Origin: Notolepis coatsorum
Taxonomy: Eukaryota > Chordata > Actinopteri > Aulopiformes > Paralepididae
Direction of reading: 5' to 3'
Length of the DNA stretch: 64,000 bases
Assembly (NCBI GenBank): GCA_963971535.1
Contig: OZ020589.1
Location: forward strand, 48,146,636-48,210,635
Under the pieces are notes generated by a model that searched no databases, was not told the origin of the DNA, and saw nothing but the letters and a program-made list of their open reading frames with translations. Below are positions 22,405 through 32,529 of this stretch, piece by piece. The position numbers and the translations under genes were made by a program. The stretch's first letter is position 1. Every line of letters starts with the position of its first letter.

Positions 22405-22715
22405 GTTGTAGTTGTAGATCTAGGTTAACTGTGTCCTGGTAGATCCAGGTTAACTGTGTCCTGGAGTGGTAGTTGTAGAGTAGTAGTAGATCTAGGTTAA
22501 CTGTGTCCTGGAGTGGTAGTTGTAGAGTAGTAGTAGCTGTAGATCTAGGTTAACTGTGTCCTGGAGTGGTAGTTGTAGAGTAGTAGTAGCTGTAGTAGTA
22601 GTAGATCTAGGTTAACTGTGTCCTGGAGTGGTAGTTGTAGAGTAGTAGTAGCTGTAGATCTAGGTTAACTGTGTCCTGGAGTGGTAGTTGTAGAGTAGTA
22701 GTAGCTGAAGTACAA
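22405..22715 (+). repeat. tandem repeat with GATCTAGGTTAACTGTGTCC core
   Basis: The core occurs about six times (TAGGTTAACT near 22421, 22493, 22546, 22608, 22661, and a CAGGTTAACT variant near 22446), spaced 25-62 bp, with GTAGTAGTAG-type spacers. It ends just before gag. Confidence 0.85.
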
Positions 22716-22766
22716 CCACACACACACACACACAACACAATAAACACATATACACACTAAACAACG

Positions 22767-24605
22767 ATGCATACAGCAGAGGACATACTGTTAGACCGGA
22801 ACCCGCTCATAAAGAACCTAATTCTCAAGGTTGGTGTCCGTTGGCAGAGGCGTACAAAGGCCGGGGACACAAAATGGCCTTCCGGAGGTACTTTTGATCT
22901 CGACATATGCGAAGAGATGAATGTAATGATTCGTAACCACAAGCCAGGCGACAGCAGCAAAAAGAGGTTGAAAAAGAGGACAGAAGAGTTGGGGGTAATG
23001 AAGCTCTACGCCCAGAAGGGGAGAGCATACAGGCAGGAAGCTTTAGCGCTAAATCAGAGAGAGACGGATATAGGGAAACCAACATCCCCACCTTATGTCA
23101 CGCAATTGCCGGTGGGCACTGTGACAATAAGAGGAGAATATGAGGAGACGGAATTAGGGACCCCCGCTAGGTCAGAAACCCCCGCTAGGTCAGAAACCCC
23201 CGCTAGGTCAGAAACCTCCGCTAGATCAGAGACCTCCCTTAGGCGAGATACCCCCCCCAAACTGACCCCGCAGGATCTCTATCCGAAAGTCCTGGCGGCA
23301 TATGGCGAGACAGTACGTCGGAAGTTGTATGATGCAGAGGAAGAGGAGGTAGAGAACCTGGGCAGGCAGAGGGAGGGAGTCGGGAGGAAGATAGAGGAAG
23401 AGGCCCGTCAAAATATGGCACAGCAGACATCAGGGAAACACGGGGCGTGTGGCCACACCAAACTGTTGACTGATGAGGAAGATGAGAACGACACGAAACC
23501 AGCACAGGAGAAAGGAAACATTACAGGAACCCTGACTTTCGCCCCTACATTCCTGGGAAGTGTGACAAGTACAGGCCAGTTTCCCCTGCTAATAAAGGGG
23601 AACGATATCTTTCACATGCCATGGTCACCTCTAGACATCGATGGCATAATAGCAAGACTACCGGACCTTTCAGAAGGAGCCTCCAGGTGGATCACGCAGT
23701 TTGAGGAAAATACGTCATCTTTTCTGCTAGCAGTGGGTGACGTCAAATCCCTGTTGACGCGCTTGCTAGGAATTGGTGCCTGCCGGGACATCATGGGTGA
23801 TACATCGATGCGAGTGGCATGCGACACGCAGGCCCATGATGGAGACATATTCAACGCGCATAGAGCGGCGTTGTGGTACAAACTCAGGAATCAATATCCA
23901 TCACGTATTAATCCGGCAAAACTGGCGGGCAACCCCATAATGGAGACGGAAGGGCCTGGCACCTATGTGAACAAAATACTGAAGGAGTGGAGAGGTGAGC
24001 TAGGACACAACCCAGAAATTGACCCGTTGCAGAGGGCGATGTTTAGAGAAAGTGTGATGAGAGGGCTTCCAGAGGTGGTTAAGAATAGACTGGAAGACGT
24101 GGTGGGGTTAATGGACATGACTTATCCTTTGTTCTGTGCACATGTAACACATAGTGTGGAGAAGCAAAGGGCTCAGGAGCAGAAAGTCAGGGAACAGGAT
24201 AGAAATGACTCAAGGAAGTTAACTCAGCAACAACTGCAGCCCCAAAGGAGGTTGCAGGCAGTAATGGTGTCATCTGCTACCTCTCCACCCATGCAGGACC
24301 AGGGACCCCCGCCTGCACCTCAGGTAGTGAGAAGCTATGGCTATAGTTCACAGAACCAGGCGTCCAGGCGGCAGGCAGGGAATGGGCAATCAGGCCCACG
24401 GTTTACACAGGGACCGGGGAACGAACAACAGTTTCCCCGTTTCCACTGTTGGAACTGCGGCATGCAGGGACACAGGGAAATGAGATGTAGGCAACCATAC
24501 CGTCCCGGCTCGGAGTATGGAAGACCCGTGCGCCAGGGGGAGTCACAAGGGCCCCACGACCAGGGGGAAACAGGAGGGCCCCGAAACCAGGGGGGTAATC
24601 ACTAG
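22767..24605 (+). CDS. gag: retroviral Gag polyprotein
   Basis: 612 codons from ATG at 22767 to UAG at 24603-24605. Gag proteins assemble the particle and package RNA. Residue 2 is His, so the usual glycine myristoylation signal is absent. A lysine-rich segment lies at ~60-90. Residues ~131-155 hold a hexapeptide repeat (TPARSE and variants; 18-bp units at about 23157-23235). A long acidic/charged linker follows, then a capsid-like region from ~250 to 480 and a glutamine-rich stretch. One CCHC zinc knuckle (CWNCGMQGHREMRC) lies at about 560-575, followed by a Gly/Gln-rich tail. The frame is fully open. Identity rests on the knuckle, position between leader and pol, and the readthrough arrangement. 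Confidence 0.88.
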   Translation: MHTAEDILLDRNPLIKNLILKVGVRWQRRTKAGDTKWPSGGTFDLDICEEMNVMIRNHKPGDSSKKRLKKRTEELGVMKLYAQKGRAYRQEALALNQRETDIGKPTSPPYVTQLPVGTVTIRGEYEETELGTPARSETPARSETPARSETSARSETSLRRDTPPKLTPQDLYPKVLAAYGETVRRKLYDAEEEEVENLGRQREGVGRKIEEEARQNMAQQTSGKHGACGHTKLLTDEEDENDTKPAQEKGNITGTLTFAPTFLGSVTSTGQFPLLIKGNDIFHMPWSPLDIDGIIARLPDLSEGASRWITQFEENTSSFLLAVGDVKSLLTRLLGIGACRDIMGDTSMRVACDTQAHDGDIFNAHRAALWYKLRNQYPSRINPAKLAGNPIMETEGPGTYVNKILKEWRGELGHNPEIDPLQRAMFRESVMRGLPEVVKNRLEDVVGLMDMTYPLFCAHVTHSVEKQRAQEQKVREQDRNDSRKLTQQQLQPQRRLQAVMVSSATSPPMQDQGPPPAPQVVRSYGYSSQNQASRRQAGNGQSGPRFTQGPGNEQQFPRFHCWNCGMQGHREMRCRQPYRPGSEYGRPVRQGESQGPHDQGETGGPRNQGGNH

Positions 24606-27600
24606 GGGTGCCCAGAGAATGCGACGGGGGGAAATCAAATGATTGTGGTTTCCAAGGGAGCTGAGCAAGAACCTATTCTGCAGGTCCTAGTGGAGGGCAA
24701 ATTAACAGAGATGATGGCAGACACTGGAGCAGGTTTTTCCTGCATAAAGCAAAAATACGCCGCTCACTTACCCCAGTCTGGACAGTATGTTCGGACGGTC
24801 GGATTCTCGGGAAAAACACAATTAATACCCACATCAGATCCAATCTCTATGACGTATAACAACAAGACCATAACAATACCTGTATTAATTTCGGACAGCA
24901 CCCCGCGCAATCTCTTGGGACGAGATGCAATGTGTAAACTAGGCTGTAAAATCCTATGTACGCCTGAGGGGATTCAAATTGAACAAGACGTGTACCAAAT
25001 GATGCTACAAGGGACGGGGGAGAAAGAGGCCACTGTGTTCTGGCTGGGCAACATAGATGCAGAGCTGCAAAGGGTCTGTGACCCCTGGGAGCCATTTCTG
25101 AAAACCCAACTGCCTCAGTCTAGACAAACAAACATGGAGGCACATTGCACACTACAATATTTGACGAATAGTGACCTAGTTAGGAACAAGGCATGGTTGC
25201 AGGGACAGCCCGAGCAGGTGCAGATTAACTCATCTACGATAATTGTAGGGAGACAGGGCGCGGCGTTGAGGGTTAACACGGGTAAGTATCTACGGGAACA
25301 ACATAGACTAAGAGACGCCGCCCCACACATCACTCTGAGAATAAATCCTGGTTACGAATCCGAACATCTAGGTTCAATGATACAGGAATCCGAGACTCAA
25401 AGGTGGGTCTCCACGGAATCTCCGCTAATTTGGAACAGCGCAGATGGGAGTTTCATAAAAATAATGATTTCCTTTTCAGTTTTGGCAAAACCGCAAGTAA
25501 TCAGATTACCAGGAGACCCTTGCGTTATTCCAGAGGCGGATGCTTTGCTGGAACAGGACATGTTGGCGCGCACCCCGGAACGGTTGTGGTCAAAACACGA
25601 CACAGATGTGGGTCTAATATTGTCGGCACAGCCAGTGAAGGTCAGGTTAAAGAAGGGTTGTAGACCACCCTTTATCAGACAGTATACAATGAAGCCAGAG
25701 TCGGAGGAAGCTATATCACATCAGATTGAGGGACTGTTAAAGGGGGGAGTGCTCGTCCCTTTCAAATCCAGATGTAATACACCTATCCACCCAGTGCTAA
25801 AGGCGGACAGGGCTAGGTACAGACTGGTACACGATTTGAGGGCGGTGAACGACGTGGTGTCTGGACCAGAGGCGGAAGTCGCTAATCCACACACCCTCCT
25901 GACAAACATCCCGAGTAGCTCGCAGTACTATACGGTCATTGATCTCACGCAGGCATTCTTCAGTGTTCCATTGGAAAAAGAGTCTCAGTATCTGTTTGCT
26001 TTTACCCACAGGGGGAAACAATACTCTTACACCCGGTTGCCACAAGGGTTCGCGCACTCGCCGCATTACTTCTCGAAGGCGCTCAAGGAAGACTTGCAAG
26101 GAGTGTGCGACACACTACTCAGCACGGTTTTACTGTATGCAGATGACATTCTAATCTGCTCGGATACACGTCAGCAGTGCCATGAGGACTCCATCAAAGT
26201 TTTGAGTGGATTGGCCGTGGGAGGCCACAAGGCATCCCGTTCAAAACTGCAGTACTGCCAGCCAAAAGTTGAGTACTTGTCTCGCGTCATTCAAAAGGGC
26301 ATAAAAAACATCTCACCCACGCAACTCGAAGCTGTATCCAAGGCACCTAGGCCATTGACGGTCCGACAGATGATGACGTTTTTAGGGATGACTGGGTACA
26401 GCTCTGAGTGGGTGGAGGACTATACGATAGCGACAGCGCCGTTGAGGATGATGATAAAAGAGGCGGGTACAGACAAGCTTCGCGCTCCCTTGACATGGAC
26501 TGAGGAGGGGGAGGACGCGTTCATAAACATTAAGCGTCTGTTGTTACAGGCCCCTGCCCTGGCGCTGCCGGATTATGAGAAGTGTTTCCACCTATTCGTC
26601 TCACATAGAGCGCAGCATGCGACAGCTGTCCTGACTCAAACACAGGGGGTGAGTGGGAAAAAACAACCGATAGCATATTACTCTAGAGCTCTTTCGCCGG
26701 TAGAGCAGGGTCTGCCACCTTGTTATCAGGCCCTGGCCGCAGCACATTTGATGTATGAGAAGGCAACGGCCGTGACAATGGGATATGACATTTGCATTTG
26801 GACACATCACAAATTGGCAAACTTGATTGAAAGAGGCAAATTTGTTCTGACCAGCCAACGGCAACAGGCTTACATGAGGCTCCTGCAGTACTCGGACGTT
26901 ACGATAAAAACATGCCACGGCAGTAACCCGGCGGATCTGGTACCACTCCCGAGCGAGGGTCAACCGCATGAGTGCGAGGTGGAGGTACAGGCTTTCGTGA
27001 AACTCCGTCCTGATTTGGGAGTCGACTCGCTCGCGATAGCAGAACTCTCACTTTTTGTGGATGGGTCCTGCTATCGGGAGGGGGAAAATTTAAGGTCAGG
27101 ATACGCCGTCGTACAGTGCAAACCTAACGGAGAAACACTAACAAGAAAGGCCGGACAATGCATGCAACCATGTTCGGCCCAGCTTGCAGAACTAATAGCA
27201 CTAACAGAAGCATGCATAATAGCTAAAGATCGCACGGTTAACATCTTTACAGACTCTGCGTATGCGCATGGCGTATGCCACCTATTCGCGGCCATTTGGA
27301 AGGCAAGAGGCTTTAAGAAATCGGACGGCTCACCGATCCTTCACCACAAGCAGGTTGTGGCGCTTATTCAGGCTGTAAAGTTGCCCAAAAGCATTGCTAT
27401 CGTAAAGTGCCAGGCACACAGAAAAGACCTGTCCTTTGTGACGACGGGAAACAACGCGGCGGACGAGGCCGCGAAGGCGGCGGCTGCGGTGCCGTCCACG
27501 GCTGTTCTGATGTTTGCGGCCGAACTGACGACTGAGGTAACTGAGGATAATTTGAGTGATCTTCAGGACTCAGCCACGCAGGCCGAGAAACAGTCGTGGA

Positions 27601-28835
27601 CGGAGAGGGGGGCTGTAAGGGGGGCAGATGGTCTGTGGAGGAGTCATAACGGTTTGATAGTCGCCTCCATCGATCTTCTGTCCTTGGTGATACCTGAGGC
27701 TCATGGTGTTGATCACTGTGGAAGAGCAGAGACCCTGAAACGAATCACGAAAATGGGATTTTGGTCCCCAAAGCTTCAGGCACAAATTGACGTTACACTA
27801 GCCAGGTGTTTAACATGCTTACAGGGCAATGTGCGCAAAGGAGTACCGACAGTGGCGGCTTACACACCCCTCCCTGAGGGACCATTCAGACATCTGATTA
27901 TGGACTACACGGATATGATAACGCCAGTGCAGGGCAAACGATACCTCCTGGTAGTAGAAGACTGCTTTAGTCGCTGGATTGAGGCCATTCCATCTAAACA
28001 CAAGAACGCGGACACAGTGATCAAGTTCCTGTGTCGCGAGGTCATTCCGAGATTTGGAATTCCCACGATATTACAAAGCGATAATGGCCGCGAGTTCATC
28101 GACAAGGTGGTTAAAGGGCTGATGCAGAAATTAAGTATAAAACAGCGCCTTTCCTGTGTCTATAGTCCCGGGTCGCAGGGAAAGGTGGAAAGGGCCAATC
28201 TGGTCATTAAAAACAAACTGTTGAAAATCTGTATGCAAACTAAGCTTAACTGGATTGATGCTTTGCCACTTGCTCTGATGGCTATTAGAAGCAGCGTAAA
28301 CCGCCAAACACAGCTAACACCGCATGAAATGCTTACAGGCCGCAGCATGCCAGCACCGCCATTTAGACACCTGGCTAGGGGCCCGGCATTAGATATTTTT
28401 GAGCAAGATCTGAAAAAATATCTTCAGCAAGTGACTAAAATACATGAAGCTGTGTTTCGACAGGAGCAGAGAAAGGAGAAAAAGGGGGTGAAGGAGGCGG
28501 AGAAGGAAGCCACCAAACCGAGACTGATCCCTGGGGACCTGGTCTTCGTAAAGGTCCACAAGAGAAAGTGGTCATCACCCCGGAGAGAGGGCCCGTACGA
28601 GGTGATCCGATCGACTGGAACGGCAGTCCAAGTCAAAGGATCAGCGACCTGGTTCCACTTCAATCACTGCATAAAGGCCAGCGGCGATCTCTTGGGGGAT
28701 ACAATCGATCGCAGTTATGCAGAACCCGACATGGAGGGTCCGAGACGGCAACTGGAAGGTGCAGTGCCTGCTGATGCTCCCGCAGATGTTGGCAGCAGTG
28801 TGCGGACGGTCGGCCGGGCACAACGACGTCATTGA
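24606..28835 (+). CDS. pol: retroviral Pol (protease, RT, RNase H, integrase)
   Basis: Same frame as gag, open right after its UAG; the first ATG is at 24639, but translation by UAG readthrough is likely, as in gammaretroviruses. Counting from 24639: aspartic protease with DTGA at 28-31 and a LLGRD flap-end motif near 95; RT with LPQGF and catalytic YADD at 500-503; RNase H with FVDGS near 807 and TDSAY near 870; integrase with an HX3H...CX2C zinc finger from about 1022, catalytic D in IMDYTD (~1088), D in QSDNG (~1146) and E in GKVERAN (~1183), then a C-terminal DNA-binding part. All catalytic motifs I can place are intact. The end overlaps the start of env by 119 bp. Confidence 0.92.
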   Translation, partial: GCPENATGGNQMIVVSKGAEQEPILQVLVEGKLTEMMADTGAGFSCIKQKYAAHLPQSGQYVRTVGFSGKTQLIPTSDPISMTYNNKTITIPVLISDSTPRNLLGRDAMCKLGCKILCTPEGIQIEQDVYQMMLQGTGEKEATVFWLGNIDAELQRVCDPWEPFLKTQLPQSRQTNMEAHCTLQYLTNSDLVRNKAWLQGQPEQVQINSSTIIVGRQGAALRVNTGKYLREQHRLRDAAPHITLRINPGYESEHLGSMIQESETQRWVSTESPLIWNSADGSFIKIMISFSVLAKPQVIRLPGDPCVIPEADALLEQDMLARTPERLWSKHDTDVGLILSAQPVKVRLKKGCRPPFIRQYTMKPESEEAISHQIEGLLKGGVLVPFKSRCNTPIHPVLKADRARYRLVHDLRAVNDVVSGPEAEVANPHTLLTNIPSSSQYYTVIDLTQAFFSVPLEKESQYLFAFTHRGKQYSYTRLPQGFAHSPHYFSKALKEDLQGVCDTLLSTVLLYADDILICSDTRQQCHEDSIKVLSGLAVGGHKASRSKLQYCQPKVEYLSRVIQKGIKNISPTQLEAVSKAPRPLTVRQMMTFLGMTGYSSEWVEDYTIATAPLRMMIKEAGTDKLRAPLTWTEEGEDAFINIKRLLLQAPALALPDYEKCFHLFVSHRAQHATAVLTQTQGVSGKKQPIAYYSRALSPVEQGLPPCYQALAAAHLMYEKATAVTMGYDICIWTHHKLANLIERGKFVLTSQRQQAYMRLLQYSDVTIKTCHGSNPADLVPLPSEGQPHECEVEVQAFVKLRPDLGVDSLAIAELSLFVDGSCYREGENLRSGYAVVQCKPNGETLTRKAGQCMQPCSAQLAELIALTEACIIAKDRTVNIFTDSAYAHGVCHLFAAIWKARGFKKSDGSPILHHKQVVALIQAVKLPKSIAIVKCQAHRKDLSFVTTGNNAADEAAKAAAAVPSTAVLMFAAELTTEVTEDNLSDLQDSATQAEKQSWTERGAVRGADGLWRSHNGLIVASIDLLSLVIPEAHGVDHCGRAETLKRITKMGFWSPKLQAQIDVTLARCLTCLQGNVRKGVPTVAAYTPLPEGPFRHLIMDYTDMITPVQGKRYLLVVEDCFSRWIEAIPSKHKNADTVIKFLCREVIPRFGIPTILQSDNGREFIDKVVKGLMQKLSIKQRLSCVYSPGSQGKVERANLVIKNKLLKICMQTKLNWIDALPLALMAIRSSVNRQTQLTPHEMLTGRSMPAPPFRHLARGPALDIFEQDLKKYLQQVTKIHEAVFRQEQRKEKKGVKEAEKEATKPRLIPGDLVFVKVHKRKWSSPRREGPYEVIRSTGTAVQVKGSATWFHFNHCIKASGDLLGDTIDRSYAEPDMEGPRRQLEGAVPADAPADVGSSVRTVGRAQRRH

Positions 28836-29693
28836 GAACCGTCACGGTCGACCCGTCCTTGAGGATGACGGGTTTGAGTGGGTAGGAGTCCCACGGGGTC
28901 CCGCTCAGGCTCAAGTACCGGCAGGCTTTCATGACCAGGCTCAGAATCAGGCGCCCCTCTGCCCTCCATCGAGGAAGGGGGGGAGAAGATAAGACTACAA
29001 CCAAAAGGGGTGTTTCCCGTAGGACCGCAAGGGCATGTTTTTGATTTTGACCATTCCCCCGTTACAGGCGGGGATACTTACCATTATACTAACGAGGATC
29101 GGGTTGTGGGGGTAGATAGGAGGGTTGAGCCTGTCCCGAACCAATCACAGGGGACAGGGGTGAGGGGAAAAAGGGAGGTCAAGGACACTGAGTCGGAAGA
29201 GGTGGGGGGACAGGATATGTTCCAGAGGACAGCCGGAACGTTGAGGGACTCAGTGGGCTCACTCTGGGCCAGGTTGAGGGGTTTGCTTCCTTCCGGGGAA
29301 CAAGATGGGGGCGACTATGACTATGACGAGGAAGACCCGGAGGCTGACCCGATGTATAGGGCGGCTTTAGGGAATGAGTGGTTTAAGTGGGTCCAGTACA
29401 CGAGCGCGCAGAATCAGATAGAGGATTGTTATGTCTGCTCCAAGGCACGTCCGGATAGGCTGCTGGTGAAGGGCACGAAGTTCAGTTGGGCTCAGTGTGA
29501 CAGGGACGCAGAGGCATGGGAGGGGCCCCATAATAGTCGCCCTTGGTGCGAGGCTAGGCTCTTGGGTAGGCTAGTAACTTCACACGTAACGAGCCAAATG
29601 CTGATGGTGGGACAGAAAGAGATTGAGCCACAAATCGGGCCATGTCCTCAGCTTTATGCTGCCTTAGAGGGAGACGAGGGGATAGAGGATTAG
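28717..29693 (+). pseudogene. env: env remnant, truncated and frameshifted
   Basis: An ATG at 28717, inside the 3' end of pol, opens a frame with a hydrophobic stretch (residues ~16-31) like a signal peptide; it stops at 28990-28992. A second frame, open from about 28935 to 29693 but without its own ATG, continues with a furin-like KREVK stretch, an acidic block, and a CYVC cysteine pair in a context like the receptor-binding subunit of class I retroviruses. No CX6CC, fusion peptide or transmembrane helix follows. I infer one or more frameshifts near 28935-28990 and loss of the distal half. No working Env can be made. Confidence 0.65.
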
Positions 29694-30656
29694 GGGTATG
29701 GTGAGGTAGGGACATTTTCTTTTTGTTGGTTCTTTCCTTTAAGAGTGACGGGGGATGGTCTGAGTGCAGTTTTGTTGGTTTATTCCTTTAACTAGGAATT
29801 TTAGTCTGATTTTCTAATGATCCTTCGGCATAGAGATTGCAACCATTGAAAATCATTGCATTATTTTTTATTTTTCTTATTATTTTTTGTTTATTTTACT
29901 CGTGGTCCTGGTCAAACCGGAATGGGAAGGGGCATCGGCAGAGTGTCGGTTCTGAGCCTGAGGAAGCATTGAGAAGAAGTGGTCTGGGGATCGGTTCTGG
30001 GGACTGGAGGGACAAAGGGGGGGGGCTAACGCAGTGGGCAAGATGGGCACCTCCCGTCGAAGATGGGGGACACGTGGTGAGGTCGGGACCAGCGCCTCCC
30101 GTCCAGGCATGGGGACATGCTTCTACGGGGACTGGAGGTGTGGCGTGGTGGTTGCTGTATTGGCAAAATGTGACTTTTGGCAATACGGTGAGGAGACTAT
30201 GGCGTGGGCATGGAAGGGGGGCTGAGCGATGGACACTGGGACTCAATGTTATGGAAGAGACAATGTCATTTTTTCTTTGGGAGGGATGTTCTATGTTTAG
30301 TTCTGACGGTCAACTTCTCCTTTCCCTGATGAGAGTCGCGGTTTCCGGCCGGAACTGTGGCTCATTTGGTAAGCGGTGGAGGTTGGGGGGATTTGTCTGT
30401 CAGGTTAGGATTATAAATTGGGGTATTTTGTTGATGTTTTATTATTACTCTTGTTTGGAACGGTTTTGTGTTTTGGTAAGAACGGTAGTCAGCCTTTGTT
30501 GGTCCGTTAGGGGTCCAGTGAATGAAGTAAGGTTTCTGGTTTAGATTAGGCATTTAAACTTTTATTATATAATTGTGGTTTCTCGTTTAGTTAGACGTTC
30601 ACATTTTCTTGGTTATATGATTTGGGTGGGACTAGGGATAGCCCCAAATGGGGGAA
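29694..30656 (+). other. retroviral region between env remnant and 3' LTR
   Basis: Noncoding as far as I can tell. A 235-codon open stretch (29837-30544) begins with TTG and has no ATG near its start; its first ~25 residues are hydrophobic. It may be decayed env or chance. The purine-rich AAATGGGGGAA (about 30646-30656) is the presumed polypurine tract for plus-strand priming. Confidence 0.55.
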
Positions 30657-30938
30657 TGTTGTGGAAAATGTGTATACGGGGGTGGAGGTAGGAAAGGGGT
30701 TAGTCTTGACTAGTTTAATATAGGTCAACTAGCAGGGCTCAAAGACACTAGGGCGACAGTCTGGCTGATGTTCTTAAAACAACCTCAAGATAGGCAGATG
30801 GACATTTCAGTACATCATATCGTGTGCTCTAATCTTGTGTCTTTTCTCTCTTTCACACATACACAGCACACACACACAGACACAGCACACACACACAGAC
30901 ACACAGACACACACACACACAGACACACACACACATAC

Positions 30939-30973
<35 letters not shown>

Positions 30974-31211
30974 CACATCTCACTCTCTCTTCGACACACA
31001 CACACACACACACAGACACACACAGTCGTACAGACATACACACCGACACACACACACACACACACACATTCCCTGTGTCACAATACACACATACAATACA
31101 CACACGTCTGTACACAGACGCACACACACACAGACACACACACACAATACACACATACAATACACACACGTCTGTACACAGACGCACACACACACAGACA
31201 CACACACACAT

Positions 31212-31242
<31 letters not shown>

Positions 31243-31685
31243 CACACATCTCACTCTCTCTTCGATGTTCTTAATGTTTTACATCATATCGTGTGTGTAC
31301 ATCATATCTTGTTTATCTCTCTTCGATGTTCTTAATGTTTTTATCTAAATCTATGTTCTTCTTAATGTCTTTATCTCTCTTCGATGTTCTTAATGTTTTT
31401 ATCTCTCTCCGATGTTAAATCTACGTGTCATCTTAATGAACGTCATGTCATATCTGACATGATATGACACGTCATCATATCTGTCATGTGGGGGCAGGAC
31501 TGAGAGGGGATTTAGGGGACAAGCAGAGGGATTGAGGGGTAGAGTGTTTTTTGTTCAAGCTGTGGTGATCCTCTGCTCGATCCATAGCTTTTGCTGTTAA
31601 GAACTTCTTTTCCTAAATAAATTACCTACTTGTTAAAATTGGAAATATCGTCTCCTGCTGTGTTAAACAACCATCAGCCACAACA
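30657..31685 (+). repeat. retroviral 3' LTR
   Basis: 1,029 bp, same ends and internal layout as 19080-20102; visible differences are CA-repeat lengths. Followed by ATAG, then LINE-B ORF2. Confidence 0.92.
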
Positions 31686-31689
31686 ATAG

Positions 31690-32526
31690 TGACCCCTTAT
31701 AGACTTCAGGATATTGTGTATACCAACATTTCAATTAAGCAATGCAAATTATGATTAGGCCCTCTTATCACACATGTGATCCAGATTTGGCGTGACACCC
31801 AGAAAGCGTGCACTAACCGCCATAAATGGCACACGCATTCCCCTCTATTTAATAACAATTTATAACAATTTACTCCTTATTGGACAACAACCTATTAGGT
31901 ACCCTATATGGGAAAAGAAAGGCATCCATATGCTGGGGGACATCTTCGATAACTCTGGTCTCCGATCTTTCCAAGATCTATCCAATGGATATGATCTACC
32001 CGGAACCTCCTTTTTCTTTTATTTACAAATAAGAGCAGCTCTGAGGGCTCATGGCATTCCATGGGATGCTCCACTAGAGCGTCACCGGTTTCACAAATTA
32101 TTTTATGACAAGGAGACATCGAGAGGCTTCGTCTCTGACTTTTATCGCCACCTACTTATGTCCTCATATAAGGACCTACCCCTAGATACGATTTGGAGAA
32201 AGGATATCCCTGAGTTGGATGTAGATTTTGATTGGGATGCAGTCTGGGAAAATGTTCGGCTATCCTCACACAACCCAGATCACCAACAGATTCATCAACA
32301 TTTTGTTCATAGGACTTATTTGACCCCTAGGCGATTGAACCTAATGGGTCTCAGACCTGACTCTCGATGTACCTTATGTCCAAACGGTGCCATTGGAACA
32401 TATATGCATATGTACTGGGAATGCCCTCCTGTTGAGATCTTCTGGGAAAATGTTACCTCTCAGCTATCAGAGATTTTCTCTTTGACCATACCGACCTTGC
32501 CTTCTGTATTATTGTTAAATAACGAG
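31690..32526 (+). pseudogene. LINE-B ORF2, C-terminal segment
   Basis: Parallels LINE-A ORF2 from its residues ~870 to near the C-terminus, including TSRGFVSDFY, LDTIWRKDIPEL, HRTYLTPR and the zinc-knuckle-like CTLC...H...C. Stops and frameshifts occur in its first ~180 bp; the rest is open to TGA at 32527-32529. The final ~70 residues seen in LINE-A are missing. Confidence 0.92.
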
Positions 32527-32529
32527 TGA

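Larger units (their letters stand above)
19080..31685 (+). mobile_element. endogenous retrovirus, epsilon/gamma-like, near full length
   Basis: A 12.6-kb provirus: 5' LTR, a 2.66-kb leader full of simple repeats, gag, pol in the same frame after one UAG, an env remnant, a polypurine tract and 3' LTR. Duplicated ATAG flanks it (19076-19079, 31686-31689), a 4-bp integration footprint. LTR ends are TGTTGTGG and CCACAACA. A UAG between gag and pol in one frame, one CCHC knuckle, and an env start overlapping the end of pol are features of gamma/epsilon (class I) retroviruses. The LTRs differ mainly in CA-repeat length, pointing to recent integration. The env is broken, so it is not a complete virus. 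Confidence 0.88.

Noticed and set aside
19191-22428. Many long Thr/His-rich or Cys/Val-rich open frames
   Set aside because: They are translations of (CA)n/(TG)n repeat, open in all frames by composition.
29837-30544. 235-codon open frame after env, possible accessory gene
   Set aside because: It starts at TTG and has no ATG until far inside; no motif except an N-terminal hydrophobic stretch. Chance or decayed env is more likely.
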